This document shows, in pieces, positions 1 through 9,495 of a stretch of 60,031 nucleotides of DNA; the first letter of the stretch is position 1; the number at the start of each line of letters is the position of its first letter. The notes under the pieces are model-generated. The model had not been told where the DNA came from, made no database searches, and saw only the letters and a program-made list of their open reading frames with translations. This DNA is from Bacteroidota bacterium (GTDB taxonomy: Bacteria; Bacteroidota; Bacteroidia; Chitinophagales; Chitinophagaceae), in assembly GCA_018267615.1 (NCBI GenBank), contig JAFDYD010000025.1:1-60031 (forward strand), in the 5' to 3' direction. A program made the translations under genes and the position numbers.

Positions 1-448
1 CATTTATTAGTTGAACTTAGTAATTATCAATACTTCATTCACTTTAATGCGGCGTTAGTTTCAAAACTAATTTAATTTCTAAGGTTTTATTGTAAGATCA
101 TGATTGCTTCTTAAACAAATTTTGCGCAGAGTACGCAGAGAAGAAATCCTCTGCGCACTCTTTTTCTCTGCGTACTCTGCGCGAAATTTGTTTGGATTTT
201 CAAATCCGGATCGATACCAAAATTTCACTGATAACCATGCCCTTAGCCCATAGTATATTTCCTAGTAATTTACCTTATGATTTACCAGCATCGGCTATTA
301 TTTTTAGCTCTTCATTTACATCATTCCGCATTTGAAAAACCCGTTTGACCGTACCCCGGAAATGCTGTAAAATCCCTCCAATATTCTGCGAAAATATCTG
401 TAATCCAAAGCCTGGGTTCGGCATTGTTTTAATTCAAAAAATTAAACG
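1..448. other. Intergenic region before the lytic transglycosylase gene
   Basis: No convincing coding region is visible on either strand. The stretch holds one strong inverted repeat (113-193, listed separately) and AT-rich DNA. The gene to the left lies outside the window, so the palindrome may sit behind its end. No clear TAnnTTTG promoter for the downstream gene could be fixed. Confidence 0.6.
113..193. repeat. Palindromic intergenic repeat, CGCAGAG family, copy 1
   Basis: Two 30-base arms (113-142 and 164-193) are reverse complements with one difference, which would be a G-U pair in RNA. The loop is 21 bases. The arms are built from the words GCGCAGAGTA and CGCAGAGAA. A related element lies at 40149-40234. 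It could act as a bidirectional transcription terminator or be a dispersed palindromic repeat; the sequence alone does not decide. Confidence 0.85.
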
Positions 449-1165
449 ATGTTGAAAGCAGTGAATTTTTATTTGGTTATTGTAATTACGTTTTTGTCAT
501 TACATGTCCAGGCGAATGCTGATTTTCATAAGGAAGATAAAGCACCCAGGATAATGTCGAGTGTGCCCAAGGCACATTTGAATAAACATGGGAAACAATT
601 TGTCAAAAACTATCTCAAAACGAGTGGAGATGATCTTAACAATGTAAAAAGTAAGAGTGATATTCCATTCAATATTATCGATTCCATCTTCCGTATTCAG
701 GGCTTACCTCTGGAACTTAAATATCTTGCCGTTGTTGAATCGGAACTCAAATCATCTGCCAGATCCCGGGTCGGCGCTGTTGGTCCCTGGCAACTAATGC
801 CAGCAACTGCAAAAATTTTGGGTCTGAAAGTTTCCAAAAAAGTAGACGAGCGAAAAAACTATTACAAGAGTACGCGTGCCGCAGCTAGATACCTGAAAGA
901 TTTGTACCAGGAATTTGGCGATTGGTTTCTTGTGTTGGCAGCCTATAATGGTGGCCCTGGTCCCGTTTATGCCGCCATGCGAAAATCCGGAAGCCATAAT
1001 TTCTGGTCTCTTCAGGCTTATCTTCCGCGTGAGTCGAGAGACCATGTAAAAAAATTTATCGCTACTCGTTATTTTTTTGAAGGAACAAAAAAAGCGCCGG
1101 CGCTGAATAATACTGCCGTGCGCTCGAATGTCAACACGGAAAATAATCTTGCTGTGAATAATTAG
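449..1165 (+). CDS. Lytic transglycosylase, SLT/MltD-type catalytic domain, exported
   Basis: A 238-residue protein with an N-terminal hydrophobic signal segment (about residues 5-22) and one lysozyme-like (GH23) domain. The family cleaves the glycan strands of peptidoglycan in the periplasm, leaving 1,6-anhydro ends. Visible motifs are VVESEL with the probable catalytic glutamate at E97, GAVGPWQLMPATA near 109-121, and AAYNGGPG near 163-170; this is the usual E-S / GxxQ / AYNxG order. There is no LysM domain at the C terminus, unlike full-length MltD, so this is a short single-domain version. The ATG at 449 is kept because the signal peptide starts right after it. It stands alone: the next genes are on the other strand and a hairpin follows its stop. 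Confidence 0.9.
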   Translation: MLKAVNFYLVIVITFLSLHVQANADFHKEDKAPRIMSSVPKAHLNKHGKQFVKNYLKTSGDDLNNVKSKSDIPFNIIDSIFRIQGLPLELKYLAVVESELKSSARSRVGAVGPWQLMPATAKILGLKVSKKVDERKNYYKSTRAAARYLKDLYQEFGDWFLVLAAYNGGPGPVYAAMRKSGSHNFWSLQAYLPRESRDHVKKFIATRYFFEGTKKAPALNNTAVRSNVNTENNLAVNN

Positions 1166-1224
1166 TGAGCGCATTCAGTTGTGACCAGAATATTAAGTAT
1201 AAACATGGACGGTAGGTAAAAATA

Positions 1225-1263
1225 AAACCCGCTCGGATATCCCGCAGCGGGTTTAAAATTTTT
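1225..1263 (+). terminator. Rho-independent terminator after the lytic transglycosylase gene
   Basis: A 9-base stem (aaacccgct, 1225-1233, with agcgggttt, 1246-1254) and a 12-base loop, followed by a short T run ending at 1263. It lies 60 bases after the stop codon at 1165 and before the convergent gene that ends at 1372. Confidence 0.65.
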
Positions 1264-1371
1264 GTGAGGGGCTCAACTACGCTCACCACCTGACTTCATT
1301 CATCACTTGACATCACTTATTATGCATTTGTTCTTTTCAGACTTCGCTCCTCCACGCTCGCTCTACTTTAT

Positions 1372-2826
1372 CTAGCTCCACGGTCTATCATGTGAACGCT
1401 TATCATCCCATTCCGGAGTGGGAACAAAATAGGATTTATCAGAAGGCAGCAAATGCTTTTTGATTTCTTCTTCCACCAATTCGATTCCCAATCCCGGTGC
1501 AGTAAGGGGAACATTTGCAAATCCTTTTTCAAATAATTTGCGTCCGTCTGTAGTTTTTACCAAGGTATCCCACCAAGGGCTATCCAGCGAATGATGTTCG
1601 AGTGCAAGAAAATTTTGCGTGGCCGCAGCACAATGTACATTGGCCATGAATGACACCGGGCTTCCTGCAAAATGCATCGCCATAGCAACGCCATGTTCTT
1701 CCGCGTAATCGCCGATGCGTTTTGTTTCCAACAATCCGCCGGATGTTGCAAGATCAGGATGAATGATATCTACCGCATGAATATCAATTAACGGTTTGAA
1801 TCCTTTCAATAAATAAATATCTTCTCCTGTAAGAATTGGTGTTTCCAACGCATCGGATATTGTTTTGTATTGATCGGTGTATTGCCACGGAACCATATCC
1901 TCCAGCCACGCCAAACGATAAGGCTCTACTTTTTTTCCAAATCGAATTGCATTATTCAAATCAAAATGCCCATAGTGATCGGATGAAAGTGGAATTTCAT
2001 ATCCAACTACGTCGCGCACTTCGCTGATAATTTTTGCCATCTCATCCAAACCTTTGTCGGTTATTTGAATTGCAGTAAATGGATGTTTTGTATTGGCATA
2101 ATCCATATATCCGCCATTCCATTGACCCAGATTTTTTCCCCAGAATTTATTATTGTTCAACGCGCCGGGAATATCTTTTACTTCTCCAATGGAAATATCC
2201 ATTTTCAACCATGTCATTCCCTGCACTTCGAGACGATGTTTAATTTTTGCTTTGAATTCGTCAAGTGTCGGCGCCTCTGGTGTATCGGCATACATTCTCA
2301 CAGTATCACGGTAACGCCCACCCAATAATTGCCAGGCCGGTACATTGTACGCTTTTCCGCAAAGATCCCAGAGCGCCATTTCAACTGCGCATACTCCCCC
2401 TCCCTGGCGCGCATCACCGCCAAATTGTTTAATTGTTTTAAAAAGCATTTCCACGTTGCATGGATTTTGTCCGAGAATTCTGCTCTTCAACATCAATGCA
2501 TATCGCTCATCGGCTCCGTCACGCACTTCTCCTAACCCATAAATACCTTGATTGGTGTCGATGCGAATGATCGGTGTGCGTCCTACATTTTGGATGATGC
2601 AATAACGCATGTCGGTTATTTTCAAATCCGAGGGACTTGAATAACGGGGAACCTTATGCGTAGTTCTTTCGATCAACTGTTCGATGGGAGAATGCATCAA
2701 TGCACCACCAAGACTAATACCACCGATAGCCGATTTGAAGAAAGATCTGCGACTGTTGACTTCAGGCGCGGAAACGACCGGATCGATCAACCCGATTCGC
2801 TTTAAAAATTTTTGAGAAGGAGTCAT
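1372..2826 (-). CDS. Exported enolase-superfamily (mandelate racemase/muconate lactonizing type) sugar-acid dehydratase-like protein
   Basis: A 484-residue protein of the mandelate racemase branch of the enolase superfamily, which abstracts a proton next to a carboxylate and often dehydrates sugar acids. Visible are an N-terminal capping domain, KMDIS near the first barrel strand, the metal-ligand series SSDHYGHF, WLEDMVPW and TGEDIY, and a late MHFAGSP histidine. The His-after-Asp pattern resembles mannonate/gluconate-type dehydratases, but the substrate cannot be read. The N terminus has SRRSFFKSAIGGISLGG (from about residue 25), a twin-arginine-like export signal. The start is taken as ATG at 2826; a longer reading frame to 2874 would need TTG. 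It lies 140 bases downstream of the RraA-type gene on the same strand, so the two are likely co-transcribed. Confidence 0.85.
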   Translation of the reverse strand: MTPSQKFLKRIGLIDPVVSAPEVNSRRSFFKSAIGGISLGGALMHSPIEQLIERTTHKVPRYSSPSDLKITDMRYCIIQNVGRTPIIRIDTNQGIYGLGEVRDGADERYALMLKSRILGQNPCNVEMLFKTIKQFGGDARQGGGVCAVEMALWDLCGKAYNVPAWQLLGGRYRDTVRMYADTPEAPTLDEFKAKIKHRLEVQGMTWLKMDISIGEVKDIPGALNNNKFWGKNLGQWNGGYMDYANTKHPFTAIQITDKGLDEMAKIISEVRDVVGYEIPLSSDHYGHFDLNNAIRFGKKVEPYRLAWLEDMVPWQYTDQYKTISDALETPILTGEDIYLLKGFKPLIDIHAVDIIHPDLATSGGLLETKRIGDYAEEHGVAMAMHFAGSPVSFMANVHCAAATQNFLALEHHSLDSPWWDTLVKTTDGRKLFEKGFANVPLTAPGLGIELVEEEIKKHLLPSDKSYFVPTPEWDDKRSHDRPWS

Positions 2827-2866
2827 GGCGAATTGTTTATATTTTTTTCTGGTGAAAGAGGAAAAA

Positions 2867-2929
2867 ATATTCAATGTTCAAGTCCGAATTTCAAAATCGC
2901 TGATAGACCTCAACTTGAGTATTGAATAT
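2867..2929. repeat. Quasi-palindrome between the RraA-type and enolase-superfamily genes
   Basis: The 17-base arms 2867-2883 and 2913-2929 are reverse complements with two differences. They use the words TTCAATGTTCAAGT and ACTTGAGTATTGAATAT. The same vocabulary makes up the large palindrome at 27202-27319, so this looks like a decayed member of that family. It sits inside the spacer of a probable operon and could tune expression of the second gene. Confidence 0.6.
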
Positions 2930-2965
2930 TGAGTGTTGATTATTGAATATTTATTATTGGACTAA

Positions 2966-3889
2966 CTACCACGTTCTGTCTTTTAAATAATCATCTAATT
3001 CTTTTCTTGTCATCGGGAGATTTTTTTGAGCATCCAGCCATTGCAGGAAATCTTTTTTGATTTCTTCACTCCATTGCTGATCGATTTGTCCGGGAGTGTA
3101 TTTCCCTTCCCGCAAACGTTGATGGCCAAACGCATCCCTCAATTGCACAAACTCCGAATTTTGTACCAGGTCCTCTAAGAATTGCGCCGGGATAAAAACG
3201 ATGCCTCCTTTTTTTGCAAGCACCACATCACCGGGTAATACAGTCGCTCTTCCGATTCTTATTGGCACATTAATTCCGCCCAACATCATCTGTTGTATAT
3301 AAGATGGATCGTATCCTTTCACCCAACCATTAAATCCTTTGATTTCTTCGAGTCCTTCGATATCTCTTACGGAACCGAAGAACACAACACCTCTATGTGA
3401 TTTCGCGAAAATTGAATTGCCGAGATTGTCACCGATCAAAGTGCCATCAACTATTTTTCCGTAGCTATCGGCGACATAAATATCACCTTCTTTCAAAACA
3501 TCGATCGGCCATGAGTTGGTAGCACCAATGCGTCCTTCGGCTTTGCCTTTATCTTTTATTATTTTATCATAGTCAGGTCGTAAAGGGAGGTATTGCGCAG
3601 TCACGGCTCTTCCTACCATCACAGAATCCGGAACGATGATCATCCAATCTCCTTCAAACTGATTTTGAAAACCCTTATTTCGCAGATAGCCCCAAGCTTC
3701 TTCGAGCGAAACATTTTTTAGTCGGGTTAGTAATCGGTCTGACGCTTTTGGTCTTCCGTCAGGAAAACGTTCTCCCTTCCAATCGGGTGTCAATGCTTTG
3801 ATTTGTTCATTTGTGAGCGTTACTTGTTGTGCGCCTACATAAAAAGTGACGCACAAAAAAATGGCAGAGCAGATTAATTTTGATTTCAT
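2966..3889 (-). CDS. Exported RraA-family protein (HMG/CHA aldolase-like)
   Basis: A 307-residue protein with a signal peptide (MKSKLICSAIFLCVTFYVGA) and an RraA/dimethylmenaquinone-methyltransferase-like fold. Members include 4-hydroxy-4-methyl-2-oxoglutarate aldolases and the RNase E regulator RraA. The GSVRDIEGLEEI segment carries the R-D pair typical of the aldolase active site, and PGDVVLAKKGGIVFIPAQ is the conserved late strand motif. The domain occupies about residues 75-240; a C-terminal helical extension of about 60 residues is not part of the core. Export makes a role on RNase E unlikely. With the dehydratase-like gene behind it, the pair suggests breakdown of a hydroxy acid or sugar acid in the periplasm (inference). 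It is divergent from the first SusC gene. Confidence 0.85.
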   Translation of the reverse strand: MKSKLICSAIFLCVTFYVGAQQVTLTNEQIKALTPDWKGERFPDGRPKASDRLLTRLKNVSLEEAWGYLRNKGFQNQFEGDWMIIVPDSVMVGRAVTAQYLPLRPDYDKIIKDKGKAEGRIGATNSWPIDVLKEGDIYVADSYGKIVDGTLIGDNLGNSIFAKSHRGVVFFGSVRDIEGLEEIKGFNGWVKGYDPSYIQQMMLGGINVPIRIGRATVLPGDVVLAKKGGIVFIPAQFLEDLVQNSEFVQLRDAFGHQRLREGKYTPGQIDQQWSEEIKKDFLQWLDAQKNLPMTRKELDDYLKDRTW

Positions 3890-4141
3890 ATCGCGAGTTT
3901 TCTGAATTCGATTTTAATAATACCACTATTTCGGTAGCGCCTGGCACTAAAAGATGTTGATCAATCGTCTTAAATCCCACACTGAAAACTAATTCCACCT
4001 GTTAATATAAGCAAATTGCTGAAATATATTTCGGGTTGAATACTAATTCGTTTTTGATGGTTTTTGTGTCTTTCAGTTTCAGCGAATATGTTTATGGCAG
4101 TGTTTATTTAAAATTTTTTCAAAAAATAATTCCCTACTATT

Positions 4142-4173
4142 TTTGTAGACTAATATCTTTTCTACTATATTTG
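4142..4173 (+). promoter_or_regulatory. Bacteroidota-type promoter for the SusC/SusD/sulfatase operon
   Basis: TTTG at 4142-4145 is followed after 20 bases by TATATTTG at 4166-4173, matching the TTTG / TAnnTTTG consensus of Bacteroidota sigma-ABfr promoters. A second, overlapping TATTTTTG lies at 4138-4145. Transcription would begin near 4180 and give a leader of roughly 410 bases. Confidence 0.6.
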
Positions 4174-4480
4174 TGAAAATTTAGATAATGTTTTCCCTCG
4201 CGGGAAAATATTAAGAAGAGAACCAACGCTGGTCAAACCGGCTGATACGCTTATGAAATATTTATCTCGATACAAGTCATTCTCGTCGAAGGCAATTTCC
4301 AATGAATCGCTATATGGTGGCATCTTATTGAAAGAGTGCTGCTGTTGTTAATTTCTCACCAACTTTTCTGTCATAAGATTTTATAAGGGGATTGAACTCC
4401 GCGCATACCCGTTTCCCTGCAGAAAACCCATTCCATCAAAAAAAATTAAACAGCAATGAAAAAAACAATGACATAAAAAA

Positions 4481-4506
4481 CCCGGTAAAAAATTCATTTT
4501 ACCGGG
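4481..4506. promoter_or_regulatory. Perfect 10-bp hairpin in the SusC leader
   Basis: cccggtaaaa (4481-4490) pairs perfectly with ttttaccggg (4497-4506) around a 6-base loop. On the plus strand no T run follows, so it is not a simple terminator of the SusC transcript. Read on the minus strand it is followed by six T residues, which is the form of an intrinsic terminator for antisense transcripts running out of the operon. Confidence 0.6.
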
Positions 4507-4587
4507 GAGAAGGATAAAATCAGTCCAGTAACTGCGAATCACTTACTGATTTCTGTCCTGATTACATTAACGAAAAATATCATTAAC

Positions 4588-7500
4588 ATGAATCAAATTC
4601 AAAGGTATATAATTTATACTAGGGGCGCACTATCTGCCAACAAGAAAAACACAAAATCTTCCAAACAAAAAAAGGCCAATTTTTTAGTAGCTACTTCAAT
4701 CATTTTTTTCTTTAGCATCTTGTCGTTTTTTTCCAATGCACAAACGAATAACGTCGCGTTATTTGGAAGAGTAATTGACGAAAAAACCAAAGAACCACTG
4801 GCAGGCGCCGTGGTGCACATTAAGAACACGACCCATGAAGTATTAACAGATGGGAATGGCGAATTCAAATTTATAACCGCTCAAAAAATTCCTCTTGTAT
4901 ATGAGGTGAGTTATGTTGGTTACCAGGGGCGGGAAATTATAGTGAATAATTTCGGTCACGTCGATATCCAACTAAAAGGCGGAAATTCAAATTTAAGTGA
5001 AGTCGTTGTTGTGGGCTATGGTTCGCAAAGAAGAAGCGATGTGACTGGTTCTGTAGCAACTGTTCCAAAAGAAAATTTAACACGGCCAGCATCTTCATTC
5101 GATAATCTTTTACAAGGTGCTGTTGCAGGCGTTGTGGTGAACCAGAGTTCTGGTCAGCCTGGAGCAACTGCAACGATAAGGATCCGTGGTGGTAATTCTT
5201 TGAGCTTCGGCAACGATCCATTGTATGTGATTGATGGTTTCATTTACTATAATGATAATAGTCTTACGAATCTTGCGCCTCCTTCGGGAACGGTCCCTTC
5301 TGTAACCGGTGTTACTTCAAATGGATTGTCAACCATCAACCCATCCGATATCGAATCGATCGATGTTTTGAAAGATGCTTCTGCAACGGCAATCTATGGT
5401 TCGCGCGGCGCGAATGGCGTTGTTATCATTACTACAAAGAGAGGAACAAAAAGCAGCAATAATATTTCTTACGCCGGTTCTTTTGGATTGCAACAGGTAG
5501 GAAAAAAACTGAATGTGCTGAATGGTCCGCAATGGGCTTCTTTGTTCGATGATCTTTATGCTGCTACACCTTCTATACAAGCCGGACTTGCCGCAAATAA
5601 AAAATACATCGATTCACTCGGCGCTTCCGGTGTTAGCGGAGACTGGCCCGGTGCTGCGTTGAGAGACGGATACCAGCAAAATCACCAGTTGAGTATTTAT
5701 GGGGGTGATGAAAAATCAAGGTATTCAGTTTCCGGAAATTATTTCAACCAAAAGGGAATTGTATTAGGAACTGATTTTACCCGCTACTCTGCGAGAATTA
5801 ACTATGAAAAAAATTACTCCAAAAATTTCAGGTTGTCCACAAGTATTTTCGGAAGCAATTCTGACGAAAATAAATTGACAGGGACCGCATTTAATGGAAT
5901 CGGTTTTGGCAATGCATTTTCTTCATTATACATCAATAACCCACTTCAAACTGTAAAAAATCCGGATGGCTCATACAATACAACCGCGCAACCTGCGATT
6001 AATCCGACACTCAACACGATCAGCGGGCAGCAGTTTTCTGATAATTCAATATTAGATATCGCGTCCACGATCAATGAGACAAAATTATCCCGCATACTCG
6101 GAAATATTTCCGGTGAATACAAAATCTCGAGCGGGATCACTTTCAAAACAACTTTTGGTGCAGATCTTCTCAATACACGTTTGAATTATTATGCACCATC
6201 CTACACCAGCCTGGGAAATAATGGCGGCACAATAACGGGCTCGGGTTCCGTCGGGACAATTAATTATTTAAGCTGGCTGAATGAGAATACAATTAACTAC
6301 GATCATGCTTTCAGAGATAAACATTTTATAAATCTGTTGGCCGGATTTACTACTCAATATCAAAAATCTGATATTGCTTTTTCTGCAGGACAGTCCTTCC
6401 CATCAGATGCGACTACTTATAACAATCTTTATAATGCCTCGGCAAATAAAGTTGTTGGTTCGGGAGAGGCACAACAGACAAGAAACTCCTGGCTTGGAAG
6501 ATTATCCTATTCATACTTGCATAAATATAACCTGACCATCACCGGTAGAGCCGATGGAGCTTCTCCTGCGGGCGCGAATAAAAAATGGGGGTTTTTTCCT
6601 TCAGTTGGTTTTTCCTGGAATGTATCGGATGAAGATTTCTTCAACAGGTTCGCTAAAACAATTAATAGCCTGAAATTAAGATTGACTGCAGGTCAGGTAG
6701 GCAATGCAAATTTCCCCGCATATAGTTCATTGGCCACGATAACTTCTTATGGATATTATTTTGGTAGTCCGCTTACAGGAACTAACGGTCTCGCACCCTC
6801 GCAATTATCAAACCCGGATCTGACTTGGGAAACAACAACTCAATACAATGCAGGTGTCGATGTCGGCCTATTTGGAAACCGCATTAACCTGATCGGAGAT
6901 GTTTACTATAAGAAAACGACCAATTTGTTCATCAGCGGCGCGGGACTCGTTCCATTATCTTCCGGTTATGCATCCGCATCAGAAAATATCGGAAGCCTCG
7001 AGAATAAAGGATTTGAATTGACATTGAATTCTGAAAATATTCGTAACAAAGATTTTAGCTGGAAATCAACATTAATCTACGCAGTGAATGCTAATAAAGT
7101 TCTAAGTCTCGGACCTAGCAAGTCTTTTTTCCCGATAGCGCCGACAGGACAAGTTTCTCCGGTGATTGTAAAAGTGGGGTTGCCTGTAGGAACTTTTTGG
7201 GGATATAGCACAAGTGGTCTGCTAACTACTGCAGATGTGTATGGATCGAAAGCGGCGCCAAAATTATCAGGCGTGTCGCAGGTGACGGGTGACAGAAAAT
7301 ATATTGATATCAATGGGGACGGAGTCGTTACTACAGCCGACAAGCATGATCTCGGTAATGCACAACCGAAATTTACTGCAAGCTTTAGCAACACGATTAC
7401 TTATAAGAATTTCGATTTCTCATTTTTCTTCCAGGGATCTTTTGGAAACAAAATATTTAACCTGTTACAACAGCAATTGGAAAAAACAACGACCACGACT

Positions 7501-7860
7501 AACGTTTCAACCTCTTTGCTCGACAGATGGGATTCACTTAAAAATCCAAACGGAAAAACGCCAAAGGTCGTAAACGCGCCGGTTGTGCAGGTAGCCGACA
7601 TCTATATCGAAGACGGATCTTATATACGATTAAAAAATATCACGATCGGTTATAATTTCTCAAAAGGACTTGCTTCAAAAATTTTAGCAAAGCAGGTTAG
7701 AATATATGTATCTGCTCAAAATCTTTTCACAATCACCAACTATAAAGGTCTCGATCCAGAGACAAATTTTTATGATCAGAATAATCTGCAGCCAGGAATT
7801 GACTACGGAGTTTATCCCAATTACCGAAGCTATACAGTAGGTCTTAATGTCACTTTCTAG
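4588..7860 (+). CDS. SusC/RagA-family TonB-dependent outer membrane transporter (first)
   Basis: A 1090-residue SusC-type receptor that, with SusD, imports substrate across the outer membrane using TonB energy. The order is: long basic N terminus, signal segment near 30-51 (FLVATSIIFFFSILSFFSNAQ), carboxypeptidase-like beta-sandwich (FGRVIDEKTKEPLAGAVVHIK), plug starting at LSEVVVVGYGSQRR with IRIRGGNS and DPLYVIDG, DASATAIYGSRGANGVVIITTK at the plug end, then a 22-strand-type barrel ending in GLNVTF. The start is unusual because about 28 polar residues precede the signal segment; there is no later Met to use, so it is kept. The SusD gene follows after 19 bases. Neighbouring sulfatases suggest a sulfated substrate (inference). 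Confidence 0.95.
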   Translation: MNQIQRYIIYTRGALSANKKNTKSSKQKKANFLVATSIIFFFSILSFFSNAQTNNVALFGRVIDEKTKEPLAGAVVHIKNTTHEVLTDGNGEFKFITAQKIPLVYEVSYVGYQGREIIVNNFGHVDIQLKGGNSNLSEVVVVGYGSQRRSDVTGSVATVPKENLTRPASSFDNLLQGAVAGVVVNQSSGQPGATATIRIRGGNSLSFGNDPLYVIDGFIYYNDNSLTNLAPPSGTVPSVTGVTSNGLSTINPSDIESIDVLKDASATAIYGSRGANGVVIITTKRGTKSSNNISYAGSFGLQQVGKKLNVLNGPQWASLFDDLYAATPSIQAGLAANKKYIDSLGASGVSGDWPGAALRDGYQQNHQLSIYGGDEKSRYSVSGNYFNQKGIVLGTDFTRYSARINYEKNYSKNFRLSTSIFGSNSDENKLTGTAFNGIGFGNAFSSLYINNPLQTVKNPDGSYNTTAQPAINPTLNTISGQQFSDNSILDIASTINETKLSRILGNISGEYKISSGITFKTTFGADLLNTRLNYYAPSYTSLGNNGGTITGSGSVGTINYLSWLNENTINYDHAFRDKHFINLLAGFTTQYQKSDIAFSAGQSFPSDATTYNNLYNASANKVVGSGEAQQTRNSWLGRLSYSYLHKYNLTITGRADGASPAGANKKWGFFPSVGFSWNVSDEDFFNRFAKTINSLKLRLTAGQVGNANFPAYSSLATITSYGYYFGSPLTGTNGLAPSQLSNPDLTWETTTQYNAGVDVGLFGNRINLIGDVYYKKTTNLFISGAGLVPLSSGYASASENIGSLENKGFELTLNSENIRNKDFSWKSTLIYAVNANKVLSLGPSKSFFPIAPTGQVSPVIVKVGLPVGTFWGYSTSGLLTTADVYGSKAAPKLSGVSQVTGDRKYIDINGDGVVTTADKHDLGNAQPKFTASFSNTITYKNFDFSFFFQGSFGNKIFNLLQQQLEKTTTTTNVSTSLLDRWDSLKNPNGKTPKVVNAPVVQVADIYIEDGSYIRLKNITIGYNFSKGLASKILAKQVRIYVSAQNLFTITNYKGLDPETNFYDQNNLQPGIDYGVYPNYRSYTVGLNVTF

Positions 7861-7879
7861 TTGAACAAAAAATTAAAAA

Positions 7880-9463
7880 ATGAAAAAAACATTTATATCA
7901 TCCATCATTTTCACAATTGCAGTGTCACAGTTTTCCTGCAAAAAATTAAATGAAAATCCACAGGGAAGCCTGACCCCGGAAAATTTTTATGCAACACAAA
8001 GCGACGCTGTTGCTGCGGTTACAGCCGTGTACAGCACATTGACGACAGATATCAATAATGATTTTCCGATCTATGGTCGAAATTTAAATCTCATCGTAGA
8101 TAATCCGAGTGATAACCAGGTTTACAGTCCATCGAATACCAATCCCGATGTTCGCGCACTTGGTACGGCTACTTATGTGAGTACAAATGATCGAGTACAT
8201 AAAATTTACGCGCAATTATATTGGGGAATCAACAGGGCCAATATTGCCATTGATAAAATTCCCGCAATCAATCCGGCAAAATTTGTCGATCCATCTCATT
8301 CTGCGGATAACCTTGTCCGTGAGGCAAAATTTATCCGGGCGTTATTATATTTTAATCTTGTGCGTTTGTTTGGAGATGTGCCACTGATTTTACATGACCC
8401 GGCAACAGTTGCCAATGCAGGTGCGCTCGTCGACAGAGCGCCAAGAGCTGCTGTTTATGCGCAGATCGTACAGGATCTCACTGACGCCACTTCTTTACCT
8501 ACAAGTTATACGGGAGCTAATATTGGCAGAGTAACATCAGGAGCGGCTCATGCCTTGCTTGCAAAAGTTTTTGTTACGGTTCAGCAATGGAATGATGCAG
8601 TGAGTGAATTAAAAAAAGTGATTACTGCGGGCACTGCAAATCTTGTGGATGCAACCACTGGTAATTATGGATATGATCTCTTCAGCAATTTCTCAGATGC
8701 ATTTCAACCTTCCACAAAAAATGGAAAGGAACATGTGTTCTCTGCGCAGTTCAACGGAACTGTAGGAGGATTTACCAGCACAAATACATTGAGTTCTTTT
8801 ACATGGAGCAATTCTGCATACACGGCGGATATCCCTGCCGACAGCACAGTGGTTCACATATTTGATATTGCAGATCAAAGGCGAAGTGCAACTTTCTATG
8901 ATTCTCTCTTCAACCAAACCACCAATAAATGGGTTAAGTGGCCATTCTTCAATTTTTTAAAATTCGTTGATCAAAGCACGGGATTCGTTACTGCGTTGCA
9001 GGGAAACCAGGGCGCAAATAGTAAAGTCGATTTCCCGGTTATCAGGTATTCGGAAGTATTGCTGTTGTATGCTGAAGCATTGAATGAATTAAATGGCCCA
9101 ACGCCTGATGCTTATACTGCAATCAATATTGTGCGAGGCAGGGCTTATCATTCTTACACATCTGGTGGAGTATATACTGATCACACGTATGATTTGCCAA
9201 CAGGATTGAGTCAGGCAGATTTCAGAGATGCAGTTTTTACGGAGAGAAGAAAAGAATTTATCCAGGAAAGCCAGCGATGGTTTGATCTTGTAAGAAGAAC
9301 GGATTTGGGTCCTGGTCAATATTATTTAAACGCCGTGCATGGCATGCAGGGAAATCCAAAAGCGGCAGCCTCATTAAAAGACACTTTGTTTCCGATTCCG
9401 CAAACAGAAATTGATTTATATGGAGGGCGCAATCCAAATTTTCAGCAGAATCCAGGTTGGTAA
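7880..9463 (+). CDS. SusD/RagB-family outer membrane lipoprotein (first)
   Basis: A 527-residue SusD-type surface lipoprotein, the lid and substrate receptor of the SusCD pair. The signal peptide ends in QFSC, with the lipid-bearing cysteine at residue 20. The N-terminal SusD-like domain (LNENPQGSLTPENFYATQSDAVAAVTAVYSTL) and TPR-like helices follow. The C-terminal signature includes VIRYSEVLLLYAEALNE, TERRKEFIQESQRWFDLVRR and LFPIPQTEIDL, all typical. It is linked to the SusC gene upstream (19-base gap) and to the sulfatase gene downstream (32-base gap), consistent with one operon. Confidence 0.95.
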   Translation: MKKTFISSIIFTIAVSQFSCKKLNENPQGSLTPENFYATQSDAVAAVTAVYSTLTTDINNDFPIYGRNLNLIVDNPSDNQVYSPSNTNPDVRALGTATYVSTNDRVHKIYAQLYWGINRANIAIDKIPAINPAKFVDPSHSADNLVREAKFIRALLYFNLVRLFGDVPLILHDPATVANAGALVDRAPRAAVYAQIVQDLTDATSLPTSYTGANIGRVTSGAAHALLAKVFVTVQQWNDAVSELKKVITAGTANLVDATTGNYGYDLFSNFSDAFQPSTKNGKEHVFSAQFNGTVGGFTSTNTLSSFTWSNSAYTADIPADSTVVHIFDIADQRRSATFYDSLFNQTTNKWVKWPFFNFLKFVDQSTGFVTALQGNQGANSKVDFPVIRYSEVLLLYAEALNELNGPTPDAYTAINIVRGRAYHSYTSGGVYTDHTYDLPTGLSQADFRDAVFTERRKEFIQESQRWFDLVRRTDLGPGQYYLNAVHGMQGNPKAAASLKDTLFPIPQTEIDLYGGRNPNFQQNPGW

Positions 9464-9495
9464 TATCATCGATACAATAAAAATCTAAATAAAAA

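Larger units (their letters stand above)
3890..4587. other. Long divergent intergenic region (RraA-type / SusC)
   Basis: About 700 bases with no convincing gene. It contains a good Bacteroidota-type promoter on the plus strand (4142-4173), a leader of about 410 bases before the SusC start, and a strong hairpin at 4481-4506. The length of the leader suggests post-transcriptional control of the SusC operon, but no known riboswitch class is recognisable. Confidence 0.6.

Noticed and set aside
2827..2874. N-terminal extension of the enolase-superfamily protein
   Set aside because: It needs a TTG start inside the quasi-palindrome; the ATG at 2826 gives a normal twin-arginine N terminus.
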